Shown piece by piece: positions 33,379-45,459 of a stretch of 64,000 nt of DNA. A program made the position numbers and the translations under genes. Within the stretch, counting starts at the first letter, position 1; every line of letters starts with the position of its first letter. The stretch is from NCBI GenBank assembly GCA_002682825.1, contig NOKP01000018.1:685783-749782 (forward strand), in the 5' to 3' direction. This DNA comes from Neonectria sp. B-13 (Eukaryota > Ascomycota > Sordariomycetes > Hypocreales > Nectriaceae). The notes under the pieces are model-generated. The model ran no database searches, was not told the origin of the DNA, and worked only from the letters and a program-made list of their open reading frames with translations.

Positions 33379-34680
33379 ATGACTTCCGTACCCAAGGTCA
33401 AGCTCAGCAGCGGCTATGAGATGCCCCAGGTGGGCTTCGGCCTCTGGAAGGTCGACACCGACTGCGCCGACACCGTCTACAACGCCGTCAAGGCTGGTTA
33501 CCGTCTGTTCGACGGAGCTTGCGGTATGTTTTGTCGTCCATCTGATTGCCCCTCCATGATGACCCCTGTTCGTCCACTGCCCCTCATCATTTTTACCCAA
33601 TTATCCCGAGAGAATAGCCAGCTACGGACCCCTGCAGCTGTGCACCCCTCCACGCGCGTCATGCAGCATCGAGCTATGGATGGCCCCGCCATAAAGTTGC
33701 ATGAGGGAGAGGAAGCTTCAGAGCAGTCGTTCACAGTGAATGCAATTCCCTTGAGAAACAGCCTCTAATTGAACATTTCCCGCAGACTACGGCAATGAGA
33801 AGCAGTGCGGTGAGGGCATCGCCCGCGCCATCAAGGACGGCCTCGTGAAGCGCGAGGAGCTCTTCATCGTCTCCAAGCTCTGGCAGACCTACCACGACAA
33901 GGAGAATGTCGAGCCCATCACGCGCCGCCAGCTCGCTGACTGGCAGGTCGACTACTTCGACCTGTTCCTCATCCACTTCCCCGTCGCCCTCGAGTACGTC
34001 GACCCCGAGGTCCGCTACCCCCCCGGCTGGCACTACGACGGCGAGAAGGAGATCCGCTGGAGCAAGGCCACCAACCAGGAGACCTGGGTCGCCATGGAGG
34101 ACCTCGTCGAGAAGGGCCTCGCCCGCTCCATCGGCATTTCCAACTTCCAGTCGCAGACCATCTACGACCTGCTCAAGTACGCCAAGATCCGCCCTGCCAC
34201 CCTTCAGGTCGAGCTTCACCCCTACCACCAGCAGACCGATCTCGTCCGCCTTGCCAAGGCTGAGGGCATCGCTCTGACCTGCTACTCCTCCTTCGGCCCC
34301 GCCGGCTTCGTCGAGCTCAACATGGACCGCGCCACCTCTGCCTCGCCTCTGATGAAGCACGAGGTCATCACTGGCATTGCTGAGAAGCTCGGCAAGACCC
34401 CTGCCCAGGTCCTCCTCCGATGGGCCACCCAGCGCGGCCTGTCCGTCATCCCCAAGACCACCACACCCGCTCTCATGGCTGAGAACCTTGAATGCTGTAC
34501 CTTCGAAGTCCCCGAGGAGGACATGAAGCGCATTGCCAAGCTGGATCTCAACCTGAAGTTCAACCAGCCCACCAACGTGAGTCCCCCTGTCATACACCAC
34601 GCTGCTCTACGAACAATACTGACAATCTTCCTCCCTTGCCGTAGTACTTCGACACCGAGAAGCTTTGGATCTTCGCTTAG
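33379..34680 (+). CDS. Xylose-reductase-type aldo-keto reductase
   Basis: Three exons, 33379-33523, 33786-34576 and 34645-34680, give 323 aa, the usual length for fungal xylose reductases (AKR2). The N-terminus [11 protein letters not shown] and [13 protein letters not shown] are family hallmarks. The catalytic tetrad is Asp45, Tyr50, Lys79 and His112. The enzyme would reduce D-xylose or L-arabinose to the alditol in the cytosol. In the cofactor loop the usual IPKSNxxxR is IPKTTTPAL: Lys272 stays, Ser-Asn become Thr-Thr, and the arginine that contacts the NADPH 2'-phosphate is Leu278, so coenzyme or substrate preference may differ from XYL1. Intron 1 is long for this window (262 nt). The short last exon ends [12 protein letters not shown] related role such as glycerol or L-arabinose reductase is possible. 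Confidence 0.92.
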
Positions 34681-35075
34681 AGAAACGACCTTACATGAAG
34701 ACGAAAAGTGATGGAAATGACTTGATTTGGGATCACCTTAGGCGTTTGTTATGATGGCTCTATCTTCTAGCCCCGAGGATTTCGTGGGCAGTCCAACTTA
34801 GAATACAAACAAATAACCCCTCCGCCCTGCGGCCTTTGACCTTCTGTTCCACTAGTCCTGGTGATGTGCATAAACGTTGCCTCAGAGGCCTGATGTATGT
34901 ATCATTGGCTCCGATAAATCCTGTGTTTGGTCCCGAGACCTACATATGTGCCTGGTTGTCCGACAATCCTATGCTTTCTTTCTTTGGATTGTTCTCCCTT
35001 ATGCTATGTAAAATACGCCACCCAACGCCGTGCTGTCTGTGTTACTGTCTGCGAAAACGCATCCTCCGCAAGTCT
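34681..35075. other. Convergent 3' region
   Basis: Between the ends of the reductase and SDS22 genes. A short plus-strand frame near 34836-35096 overlaps the SDS22 last exon antisense and is not supported. Confidence 0.5.
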
Positions 35076-36320
35076 TTATACTCTCACGAAAGCTGAACAT
35101 GAAGCGGTTAGAAGTGTTCAGGCTCGATGATGATCATGGAGAGCACTTACTGGCATCGATCTGCTTCAACTGTGGCAACGCCAGCCGCACTTTGTTTCGG
35201 TAGAGTGCCGGAGCGCGGAGCTGCAGCGGGTTACCCTCGAAGTAGACCGTTGTCAGCTGCTCCTTATCTTTGAGCTCCTTCTCCACGTCGGCGAAATCAC
35301 CGATCAGGTTGTAGCTAGCCCAAATTTCTTCGAGGTTCTTTAGCGTGCCAAGGCCTTGAAGGCTGGTGACCTTGTTGTGGGAGATGTCGATCACGCGGAG
35401 ATTGGTGTTGTTCTCGATGCCCTGGAGTGATTCTAGAGCGTTGTGGGACATGTACAGCTCCTCGAGGCTTGGCACGTCCTTGAGGGGGGAAAGGTCGCTG
35501 ATGCGGTTGGACTGGATACTGAGGAGGCGTAGGTTGGAAAGTCCGCCGAGACCAGCGATTTCGGTGATTTTGTTCTTTGCCAGCCAAAGCTCTTCGAGGC
35601 TGGTGAGAGTCTCGAGGTTCTTGATTTCTCGGATACGGTTCGACCCCAGCTCCAGATTTGTCAACTTGTCCAACCCTTCTAGCCCCTCGATCTTGCCAAT
35701 CTTGTTTGCCACGAGGAATATATCCTTTAGTTTTGTCAGGTGGCTGATGTGCTTGATGTGCTTGATCTTGTTGAAGCTCAGGTCGAGGCAGGTTAGATTT
35801 GTCAGCTCGTCTAGGCCGCGCATGTGCCCGATAAGGTTGTCGTAGAGGTCGAGGTCTTGTAACGTCGCGGCGAGTGCAGAGAGGCCGTCGATTTCCTGGA
35901 TGCCGTTCTGGCGCAGGCAGACTCGGACTGCATTCTTGAAGCGCTCGAGTCTGAGTGACGTTATTGAGCCTACTCGTGAGTGGGAGCACATGATCTCGTC
36001 TGTTTCGGGGTCCTCATCGTCAAGTAGATCTATGACGGCACAAATCAGCTTTTGTTGCTTGGTTGTATCCTTGTGACCGTACCTTCGTCGGCTGCAATCT
36101 CCTCTCCACCCAAGACGTTCTCATCGTCCGAATATTCCGGGTCGGACAGGGCCTCGGGGTTCGTCACGACTGCCGACTTAGGGACTCGCAGCTTGCCGTC
36201 CCAGCCCTTGCTGTTCCGCAGAACAGGGCTGGATTCGCCATCGGCTCGCGGGGACGGAAGATCTTCCTGGATGTCGATGTGGGCGTGGCCATCGTTCTCC
36301 TTATCAAGAGAGCCGGGCAT
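35076..36320 (-). CDS. SDS22: Protein phosphatase 1 regulatory subunit SDS22
   Basis: Three exons, 36320-36083, 36029-35151 and 35092-35076, give 377 aa. After an acidic N-terminus (MPGSLDKEND, later ADEDLLDDEDPETDEI) come about eleven 22-residue leucine-rich repeats, for example LTCLDLSFNKIKHIKHISHL and NLRVIDISHNKVTSLQGLG, then the LRR cap YFEGNPLQLRAPALYRNKVR. The 17-nt last exon supplies the conserved end KQIDATFVRV; without this splice the frame would end SKCSP, which supports the junction. SDS22 binds the catalytic subunit of PP1 in the nucleus and cytosol and controls its maturation and mitotic exit. The frame is open upstream to 36659, but that stretch looks like a pyrimidine-rich leader. 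Confidence 0.93.
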
Positions 36321-37230
36321 GGTGAATCTTGGCGACGGAGGTGGTGATGTATATGGCGGGGTGGGTTGGATGGTTTGTGTCGAGCGGGGGGGAGGGGGAA
36401 AGTTGTCGGGGGTCGATGGGATTTGGAGGGGGCGGGGGAGTTGAAGGAAGAGGAAGCGGATGGGCTGGAATGGAATGGTAGATTTGACGGTGACGGTGTT
36501 TACTTGGGAGTGGAGGGGCCTGAATAATTGTTCACACCGAGTCCTGGGACAAGGCAGCAACGTGCTAGCAACGGTTGGGCTTTTAGGGGTTTGGACCGTT
36601 TGCATCTGAGGATTCCAGGGGCGGAGACCGCCTAGACTACAGCAGGCGGGATGCGCCAATTGGTGAGAGGACGATAGTACAGCACTTACAGCGCGCGGAC
36701 AGCATCAGTCCACCACTGGCACACCACTTCTCAGCGACTCTCTGCTTTGGTTTTAGGGCGTCTAACAACGACGGAGCCCGGCAATCGGGGCGATGAGGAT
36801 TGGCCCAGTGAGTGCATCCAGCCCCATCGCGGCCCTGTTTGCCAGTCATGCGCCGCCTCTCTGGCAACACCACCGTGCCGTCCTCACCACGCATACGCAA
36901 ACGCATCCGCATCCCCCGATGCACGACCAAGTCCAGTCGCGAGCGAACATGTCATAGCCCGGCCTCACGCCCACGTCGACGCCCACCTCCGACCCTCATT
37001 TATTTCCCGCAATCTCGCCGCCCGGTGCGTTCGATGTCTGCCGCTGCCATCCCCCAATGGCGCTGAGCCGATTCTGCCTCTGGCCTGCGCGACGGCCCTT
37101 GGCCTGGAGCGGCCACGACTCGGCATCGCTGTCGCTGCCGCTGTCGCTGGCGTTGGCATGCGGTTCTAGAGCTGCCGCCGTGCGCGCGCGACACGTTCGC
37201 AGCTGCAGGAGGAGTTTTCATGTTGCGCCG
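36321..37230. other. Divergent promoter, SDS22 and BEM46-like genes
   Basis: About 0.9 kb, G/C-rich, with no supported gene. The frame of the hydrolase is open from 37057, so its 5' end may extend into this region. Confidence 0.45.
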
Positions 37231-38333
37231 ATGCTGATGCCCCCGCTGCTGTTTGGTGGCCTGTTTGTGGCTCTGTGGTGTTGGAAGTGTACCATGCTGG
37301 TCTTGTGCCAGAACATGATCATCTACAACCCCTTTCTGCCGCCCAATGCACGGAGCATGCGCATTGCCGACTATGCGAAGGATTGTGGCGGCATTCAATG
37401 GAGGGAGGAGAGGATTCGGTCCCTGGATGGGACTGAGATAGCTCTCTGTGTGTCGGATGTGTCTCCCCCTTCCTGCTCTGATGATGCAGGACGTATCAAG
37501 ACTCCCGTTTATATCCTCTATTTTCAAGGTTCGTCATTATCGCGGGGGACTTTTTGCCACGTAACTCACCTTCGGTCCTAGGGAACGCCTCCTCGCTACC
37601 ACCCAGACTCCCGGATCTGTCGCGGATCCTCCGCCGAGCACGAGAAGCCGATGATTCCGTCACCTACACAATGGTTTGTGTGAGCTACCGAGGTTACTGG
37701 ACTTCGCACGACCGACCCTCCGAACGAGGAATAAACAAGGATTCCGAGGCGGCATTGCAATGGATCTCCCAACTGCACGAGACACGGTCCGTGGGGAAAG
37801 ATCAAGTAAAGCCGGTATTATTGCTTTGGGGACAGAGCATTGGGTGCGGCTTTGCCACAAATCTGGCAGCCAAGGGGCAAAAACACTCCAATCTTGAGCT
37901 GAACGCTCTCATACTGGAGACGCCTTTCCTCTCCGTCCGCGCCATGTTGGAAGCGCTGTACCCCCAGAAATGGCTCCCGTACCAATACCTGTACCCGTTC
38001 CTATGGAACCATTTGGACAGCTGGACAAATCTCGGCGTGATAGCCCAGAAGTACAAGGGAAAGCTGCCCGGGGTATACATGGTCGAGGCTGCCAAGGACG
38101 AGCTTGTCCCCGCCGATCATGGCGCCGGCTTATACCAGCGTTGCGAAGATGTTGGGCTTCCAGTGGAGCGGCGCAAGGTGCGCGGGGCACTTCACAACGA
38201 AGCCATGACGAGGGCGGAAGGCAAAAATGCCATTGCACAGTCCATCTTGTTGGCTGTCACACGGGGGCAAGCACCTGGTTTGTCACTAGGGTCTGAAGCC
38301 CACGGAAAAGGTGCAAGACATGGTCTGAGCTGA
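37231..38333 (+). CDS. BEM46-like alpha/beta hydrolase (ABHD13 type)
   Basis: Two exons, 37231-37528 and 37582-38333, give 349 aa. An N-terminal hydrophobic helix (LLFGGLFVALWCWKCTMLVL) acts as a signal anchor, followed by IIYNPFLPPNAR, typical of the BEM46/ABHD13 group. The nucleophile elbow is WGQSIGCG with Ser185. The acid is probably the Asp in AAKDELVPADHG and the histidine is in RGALHNEA. The donor is GTTCGT and the acceptor GTCCTAG, restoring YFQGNASS. Fungal BEM46 proteins are linked to polarity and germination, but the substrate is unknown. The ATG at 37057 would add 58 residues of Ala/Arg/Ser-rich sequence and cannot be excluded. Confidence 0.8.
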
Positions 38334-39677
38334 AATCCGAGGACGAGATCCCTCCCCTCCCTCATGAACAAAATACCATGGTTCCACGTATTTGTACTTT
38401 GTCCGTAGGGAGGCAAACGTGAATTCGGGTCATCTCGGCCAACAACCATGGCGGGGGAGCAGGGGGTGGTGTGACAGCGTGCCCAGTCCGGACTTGCATC
38501 CTATGTAGTAAAGGATGCCGTCACGGTCGAACAGAATCTCGGGACTGGCTCCCCCAGGAGCTTCACTCGGGCTTGACACTAGTTTGACTAGCAACTCAGC
38601 AGCTTGATTTTGTGGAGGGTTGGGCCGGGTACCTACCTTGGCAATCTTACCCCGGTCCACCAGGAAAAAGCAGGGTTGAGGAGATCCGAAAGTGTGTGTG
38701 CTTGGTGCGAGAAGCCGTGATAATGGCGTCTCCCGGAGTCGTGAGAATTAGATAGGCCAGGAGAGACTCCCAAGGCAATGCCCCGTGCAGGACGAGCAAA
38801 ATACAGCCCAATTGGCCTCGATTGAATCCCGCAGCTGCAGCGATGATCTCCATGTGAAATTCAACGAGGCTCGCCCCAAAACTGCGTGCCTTGCAGCTCC
38901 ATCGCCCAGCATGCACTATCGTCCAGTCCCAGCGGCTGGAGGACTTCTGCCTTGCGAGGCTCCCCATCCAGCACGCAGCTCCTCAGGCGAACTGTTCCCA
39001 CTGTTCCACACCACCACGAGAAAAGTGCCGGTTGGACGCACTTCACCCTTGCTTTGACCCCCTACTATGTGGCCCCCCTGTGTCTTTCCTCCTTGCTGTG
39101 ACTCGAAGCTGGGCGATTTTTGCGAGGATCCCAGTCTGGACATTTGTCGTCCGCCCTCAGATTTCAGTGGTGGCATGGCCCTGTCTTGCACTGCCCAACC
39201 CACGCCCCCAGGACCCACCACTTTAGGCCTCCTCAAGCATCTAATGAATCACGTGGGTGCGCGTTGATTACGTGCACCCCCTTAACGCGAGTCGACCGAA
39301 GCTGGCGCGTCTCATTGACGACGCTATCACCAACCCGGGGCTGACTCGCCTCAGTCCCCGGCACCACCTTCGCAAAAACAAGGCCGGGGGTGCCGTTATA
39401 GGCAGCGCCCGCCTAATTTGCACGGAGCATGAACCTGTAACCATTATAAAGATGGCCTCCTGCTCCCATTCTGCACGCCGGCCAGCCAGATCCATCCATT
39501 CCGTTGACGCCTGAGGTAGGTCAGTCATTAACTATCGACGCTTTTATCTCTTATTCTCTCTTTTCCCCCAAGCCTGCTATTCCCATCGTTCCGGTCCACC
39601 ATCAACAATAAAATACCTGTTTTCGAGTCCCATTTAATAAGATCGATCGACGACTTGCCAGTCGACCCATCGCCAAC
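38334..39677. other. Intergenic region upstream of the BTB gene
   Basis: About 1.3 kb. Several overlapping frames (38785-39057, 38891-39226, 39257-39514 and antisense ones) have no recognisable domain. The last about 150 bp are T/C-rich leader-like sequence. Confidence 0.45.
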
Positions 39678-40702
39678 ATGTTCTCCAGCTCCAGACGACA
39701 CGAGTCCTCGACCAAGAGTTTCTCCAAAAGCCACAAGGCGAGCAAGTCTAGCTCATCCTTCAGCAAAGACAGCGGCGTCACAAAGCGACGACATGAATCC
39801 CGCACCCGAAGGCCAACAACGGCGTCAACAGCCACCGCCAGCAATGACACCGTCATGGGCAAGTAAGTTCTTTGTCTCCTATCGCTCTCTGTTTCTTATC
39901 AACTCACACTCTACAAGCAGTAACATGACTTCTGCCATCGTCACGCTTGTCGTTGGCGCTGAGCAACGCCTTTTTGCCGCCCACGAGGATGTCCTCTGCG
40001 GCAGTCCCTTCTTTCTCAACGCCCTCCGAAACGGATACATGGATGCCGCCACCAAGCGTATTGCTCTTCCCGACGAGGAACCCGAGATCTTCAGTTCCGT
40101 TCTAGAGTATCTTTACAAGGGTGACTACTATCCTCGTCTGGTGCACAACAAGCGCCGCAACTCGTGGGAGTTGGAACCCACCAGCGAGGAGGAACGGGCT
40201 ACTGTCGAGAGCACTGTCTATCACCGTGGCGTAGATGGCGACCTCCTGAAGGACACTGTCATCTACTGCGCTGCGGAGAAGTATGGTCTTGAAGAACTGA
40301 AGAAGCTTTCACTTCGAAAGCAGGGTCTTCGTGAGTTCCTTCTCTTGGACTTGACTGTCAACATCTTCTAACCCAACCAGAATCCGGAATTCAGTGCAGC
40401 ACCATTCTGGCGTCGGCCAGGTACGCCTACAACAACACACCTGACTCCGATTCTAAGCTACGAGCACACTATCTCGCTCTCATCATTCGCTCTCGAAGCA
40501 CCTTCAAGCGTAGTGGCACGATGCAACTCGAAATGTACAACGGCGGCACCCAGCTGTTCTTCGACCTCTTTGTTGCACTTTGCAACCACGTCGACGACAT
40601 TTCAACTGCACAGTAAGTCGCCCCTCCCACTCCTCATACTTTGGGCACATCATCTAATCTCCCCGCAGAAGCACACCACGCTCCAACCGCCACTTCTCTT
40701 AA
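39678..40702 (+). CDS. BTB/POZ domain protein
   Basis: Exons 39678-39862, 39921-40330, 40381-40612 and 40669-40702 give 286 aa. A Ser/Lys/Arg-rich N-terminus (about 60 residues) precedes a BTB fold: VTLVVGAEQRLFAAHEDVLC, SPFFLNALRNGYMDAATKRI, LPDEEPEIFSSVLEYLYKGD, and the region ending CAAEKYGLEELKKLS. The BTB is interrupted by a charged insert (HNKRRNSWELEPTSEEERAT). A helical C-terminal domain follows. BTB proteins of this fungal type may be Cul3 adaptors or self-associating scaffolds; no BACK or Kelch domain is seen. The last intron is inferred: its donor CA|GTAAGT overlaps a TAA stop, so retention ends the protein ten residues earlier with TAQ, while splicing gives TAQSTPRSNRHFS. Confidence 0.85.
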
Positions 40703-41920
40703 TACTTACTTTCACGCAAAATCACACACACGGCCGTTGCGCCATTAATGACATGACACATTTCCTCTTCCTCCCCTTGGAAGACATGGGACTCGAACTT
40801 TGCAGGAACAATGAACAATCGAAAACTACACAAACAGAGACAGGGGCGTTGCGGCGTTCTATTGGTAACGGATGTGATTTTCTTCACGGGTTTGGATTTT
40901 GGTGTGCTTAGCCTTTGTTTTTGGACTTGTCATTTTCTGCTTTCGTGGCTTCCCATGTACAATTACTCTTCTTGGCCGGCTGTTTTGGACATGATCCTTG
41001 ATTTTATTTTAGAGCACACGGTTTCATTCCATGGTGGAAATGATTGCCTCGAAAGAAACGAGCAGGTTTCGTTGGTTGGGTTTGTTCTATCAGACGGGAT
41101 ATCAAGATTGACATCTGCGTGCGGGCGGAAATTGTATCATTATTCACAAAGTTTGCGTGCTTTCCCCATCTTTAGACGCTATCAAATTTGAGTGACGGGG
41201 GTTCATTCTGATTCTATGTCCTTTGCAGCCCCTTTCATCGTGAACTGTGTCGATCGACTTAGAAGGTGTGAATAAGACGGCCTCCACACCAATACAGGGG
41301 CCGCCAAGCCGCTTGAAAATGCCACTGACCCACTGATTCATCGTGAAACAAACTTCGTTCTGTCGGACGCCTTCTCCGGGAAGAAAACGCAAATGAGTCA
41401 TACGATCCAGGGGGTGCAAGATGGGGGTGTGGAAGCGTGCGAGATGCAATCTATGCGACCTAACGTTTAAAATGCGGGGGTCACAAACGTGGTCTGAAAT
41501 GCGTGCTCTTACCATCATGAGAAAACCCGCGCTGGAATCTTTTGCTTGAGGTGAAGAGATATCAACTTGGTGGTGCAGGGATGGGCCAAGCACGGCCGGC
41601 TGATAGTGACGGGCTAAGGCCATGCACGGTCTTGTGCTTCGGCGTGAATATGGCGCAAAGGCTCGCAGGAAGCAAAGAGGGGGATCAGTTTGGGAACGGG
41701 AAGAGAGTCGGGGATGGGGTCAAAAGCAAACAGAAGAGTGTACAGGCTTCTTTCTGATTTGTCGAGATAAGCGTCATCGTTACTGCTTGAGACTTTCCGT
41801 CCTACCTGGTGTTGCCATGCATGCAGCAACGGCGAGGCTTAAAAGGGCGCCAATAACCGTCACGCTTTGCATGCCCTCGTATCACATCGTGCCGTGGCCC
41901 CAACCAACGCCCTGTTCAGC
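40703..41920. other. Convergent 3' region
   Basis: About 1.2 kb between BTB and CSN12 gene ends. A minus-strand frame at 41144-41623 (159 aa) shows no domain or splice-linked extension. The stretch at about 40900-41150 is T-rich. No gene is supported. Confidence 0.45.
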
Positions 41921-43749
41921 TCACAAGCCGGTCCCAGGAAAGGCGCCCTTCTTAGACAGGACGACGATTCCTCGCTCCCGAGCGATATAGCCTTTCATAA
42001 GATCCTAGATGGAAACAACCCAGTCAGTGACTCAGGTCTTTGTAAGGCGGAGATGGAGGGGAGTGGGGATATAAGTCCGCGAATACCCCAGGCAGACACT
42101 CAGAGAGGCAGCGACTGGGTGACGAGTATATAGTCAAATGACTGCCACCTGGACGCCAGTTCTGGATTTCTGAACGTTGATAGAACAGAAAAACCAGTCA
42201 TTCGGCTGACATCCAAAGGCAACAGGCGCCGAGCGGGTACGAATGTCATGAACTCACCTTGTAGATCATGTTGGCCATCAGGCATTCTACCTCATCTGGA
42301 TCGATCAACTCTCCGCCGCTTCCCATGCTGATGGCCGCCTGGAACTCCGCAACGGGAATGCGAGTACGACGCACAGGCGCACTGCCGGGCTCTTTTGGTT
42401 CATCAAAGCCGCCGGCGAGGTAGACCTTACGCAGCAGGTTACGCAAGGCAATATCTCGGCCCCGCTCGAGGGTCAGGTAGATGCGTCGCTTGACGAACTC
42501 GTCCTCGCCCTTCTGCAAGGCAAGGTCGAAGGCGCGGAGGTTGCCACTTTTGATGCATTTGGCCAACGGGAGGAATAGCTCCTGCAGGTGAGGGTAGTTG
42601 GCCAACAAGGCATTGGTGGGAAGGACGTGACTGGTGAGAAGGCGGCAGGGGATGAGGTACGTTAAGATTCGCCTATCAATGTCAGTGATGCAGCAGCATG
42701 CACGGGCAATGGGATGCATACTCGGCCTGTCGCTTGGCATCTTTGTGGCAAAGTTGCCAGGCAAAGGTAAGATGAGTTTCAGCCTGAGGATGTTTGTTAG
42801 CAGCAGCATCACATGGAGCACAATACTTCCTTACCTCGACGTAGTTTTCGTCCAGGAAGGATAAAACACCCTCATAGTATTTAAAAGTGATTCGCTGGGA
42901 CTTGGGGAACATCGCCAGTGGCGGCATGTCTCCCTTGTCTTTGTACACGGCAAGTGTTTTGAGAATAGTTCTCGATAGTGACGCCGAATTCAACTTGAAG
43001 TAGGTTTTGAAGAGCAGGTTGATGACAAAGTAAATGCCCCATTTTCTCGACTCTTCGAGCGGCGCTCTAAGTCGATCGTTAGCTGTCTGGCTCACTTGAG
43101 TGAGGTGCGAATGAGATTACCTGTCATTCAAACAGAGGGTAAAAATGCGCTTCAGGTGCTGCTCGCAGTCTCGAAGCTGCCCTTGCTTGTCTGCTTCGGA
43201 ATCGAAGTCATCTTGCATCAAGGATGCTCCAGCCGTAGGGTCGTTGGTAGTGCGGCTGCGCTCCTCGTCGGACTTGATGGCGAATAGCCGCAGATACTTC
43301 CCTACCATGTAGAGAGAGGGAATGGTCCAGGCCGCGAAGCCCGAGGCGTTGTAACCTCGAATCAATGTTGTAGTCAACTCCTTCCAGGCCTCATACACTT
43401 TCGTCCATGTAGACTGTCATACAGTCAGCAACGCGGTGTTCAGATGGAAGATCGGGCACCTTACCTTGCCAACCTCTCCCGCCAAGATCTCACCAATGGC
43501 ATTCCAATACGCCTTGTACACCTCAACCCAGCCGTTCACTTCATCGTTATCCAGTTTTCGGCGGTGTGATGTGCTGGTTTTGATGAAGTGCTTGATGTCG
43601 CCCTTGGCGCTGTGAAAGTTTGTGCTCTGCCAAATAGCTTTCAGTCGGTTGGGCTGGCCTGGAGGGGCCACAGGGGAGAGGGTCTGGGCGAGTAGGTAGC
43701 CCCCTTGCCTGGCATGCGCATCTGCGAAGCTATCGAATAGTTCGTTCAT
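41921..43749 (-). CDS. CSN12: CSN12/Thp1-like PCI-domain protein
   Basis: Six exons (transcript order): 43749-43465, 43413-43121, 43066-42835, 42783-42722, 42672-42258, 42004-41921; 456 aa. The N-terminal half is helical repeats ([39 protein letters not shown]). The middle holds [20 protein letters not shown] and [20 protein letters not shown]. The C-terminal winged-helix part of the PCI domain includes [23 protein letters not shown] and [20 protein letters not shown], ending [18 protein letters not shown]. This matches Csn12/PCID2 proteins, which work in mRNA export (TREX-2-like) and splicing and bind the COP9 signalosome in yeast. The last intron is 253 nt, about four times the local average. 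The splice to the last exon is strongly supported by GYIARERG. Confidence 0.93.
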
Positions 43750-44273
43750 TGTTTTGAGTCCTCAGAGACACGGATGATGGAGAGAACGATGAGCCGTCGA
43801 ATGCCGGCAGATGCACAGAGAAATGATCTGCGAGAGCGCCTAGCCGCTCAGTGGAGAGGTTTCAGAGATATATTCTTTGAGTATTCCGTGGTAATTATTA
43901 CTGGTCCAAAGAAACTTGTTTGTCTTGACTTGTTCGCGCGATGTTGTCTTCCTTTCTTGCCCAAAGTGAAGACGAATTCGTTGTCGTTGCTGATTGGGCG
44001 GTGACCCTACAAGTCTGGGCGCGGGGCCCAGTGACTGTGCACGTGACCGTCTACGGAAGTGGATCCCTACTGACCAATGGCCGCTGGGGCCAAAGCCCTG
44101 CAAACGGTTACCTCTCTTAGCCCTCCCACACCTCCGCACAAAAAAAAAATCGGTGCGACTCCTTCAACTTCGGCCATCTTCAAACATTCGCGATAGTCCG
44201 AGGCACTTGACTACCGTCACCGTAAGTCGCCAACTGCACTCCTACACACGGAAACAACTAACAATCGCCACAG
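43750..44273. other. Divergent promoter, CSN12 and eL20 genes
   Basis: About 520 bp between divergent housekeeping genes. A pyrimidine-rich stretch (cctctcttagccctcccacacctccgc) and a run of nine A lie about 130 bp before the eL20 start, as is common in ribosomal protein promoters. A short 5' UTR intron (GTAAGT near 44222 to the CACAG before the ATG) is possible. Confidence 0.5.
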
Positions 44274-45261
44274 ATGGGTAAGCAATTTCTTCTTCTTCTA
44301 CAGCCGACTCGACGATGCCGCCCGCCGTGGTGAAACCGATGGACGACAATTTCGACATGTTCCGCGCTCCCAAGAAGGGAACAACACTTGGGATGAGGAT
44401 TGGCTTCTGTGACTTGGATGGCTGCGAGGATTGACAGTTGCGCAATTTACGGATGCATGGCGACGGGGGTTTCCTCGAAATCCCACCACTGGGTCTCGAC
44501 GACATGCCGGAATTTCGACTATTTTCTATTTTGACGACGATATCGACCTCACTCAACTGGCACCACTGGCGCGTGGCATCGGAGCACGCACAAGTCAACT
44601 TCAGAAATTCCCATACTGACTTTTTACATATAGGTCGTCTTCAAGAGTATGAGGTCATTGGCCGCCATCTGCCCACCGAGGCCAACCCTACCCCCGCCAT
44701 GTACCGCATGACCATCTTCGCTCCCAACGAGACGGTTGCCAAGTCCCGTTACTGGTATTTCTTGCGTGGTCTCCGAAAGGTCAAGAAGGCCACTGGTGAG
44801 ATCGTCAGCGTTAAGGCGGTATGTAACAACAGCATGGAAGGAGTTTGAAGGACCACGCTGACTTTTATCTCAGATCCACGAGAAGCACCCCCAGAAGGTC
44901 AAGAACTTCGGCATCTGGCTCCGATACGATTCCCGCTCTGGTACCCACAACATGTACAAGGAGTACCGTGAGCTGTCCCGAATCGATGCCGTCGAGTCGC
45001 TCTACTCCGACATGGCTGCCCGCCACCGTGCTCGCTTCAGGTCGATCCACGTGCGTATATGCCTACAGAATCTGCACTGCCCAAAAACTAACCCAAATCT
45101 AGGTCCTCCGAGTTGCTGAGATCGAGAAGACCGAGGATATCAAGCGACCTTACATCCGCCAGCTCATTACCAAGGGCCTGAGCTTCCCTCTCCCCCACCG
45201 TATCGCCAAGGAGAGCGCAAAGAAGGTGTTCAGTGCCAAGCGACCATCCACTTTCGCTTAG
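44274..45261 (+). CDS. RPL20: 60S ribosomal protein eL20 (L18a/RPL20)
   Basis: Four exons, 44274-44277, 44634-44818, 44874-45050 and 45103-45261, give 174 aa, the standard length. The first exon holds only ATGG. The protein reads [20 protein letters not shown], then [40 protein letters not shown] and [19 protein letters not shown], all typical of eL20. It is a structural component of the large cytosolic ribosomal subunit. The first intron (44278-44633) is 356 nt, the longest in the window; long first introns are usual in fungal ribosomal protein genes and can be regulatory. Small open frames inside it are not supported. Confidence 0.97.
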
Positions 45262-45459
45262 AATGTTTTCGATTTCGAGGACGGCTGGGGGCAGGCTCTG
45301 CGGGTGTTACTACGGATCATGGAAATATCAACTGCATTTGCTCGATAAAACGAGTAACGAATGAACCAAAATTCTGAGCATGATGATGCGGGGTGATGCA
45401 ATTGATTGGGTTTCTAACTTAAAATGGTGTCTTGGGCATGCCCCTAATCGTGAACCTAT

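Noticed and set aside
33731..34600. 289-aa minus-strand frame opposite the aldo-keto reductase
   Set aside because: Antisense shadow created by strong third-position C/G bias in the reductase exon; no family features.
35315..35989. 224-aa Pro/Arg/Gln-rich frame within SDS22
   Set aside because: Same strand but another frame of the LRR exon; SDS22 is certain.
41144..41623. 159-aa minus-strand frame between BTB and CSN12
   Set aside because: No domain, no hydrophobic or repeat structure, no splice-linked exons; likely chance.
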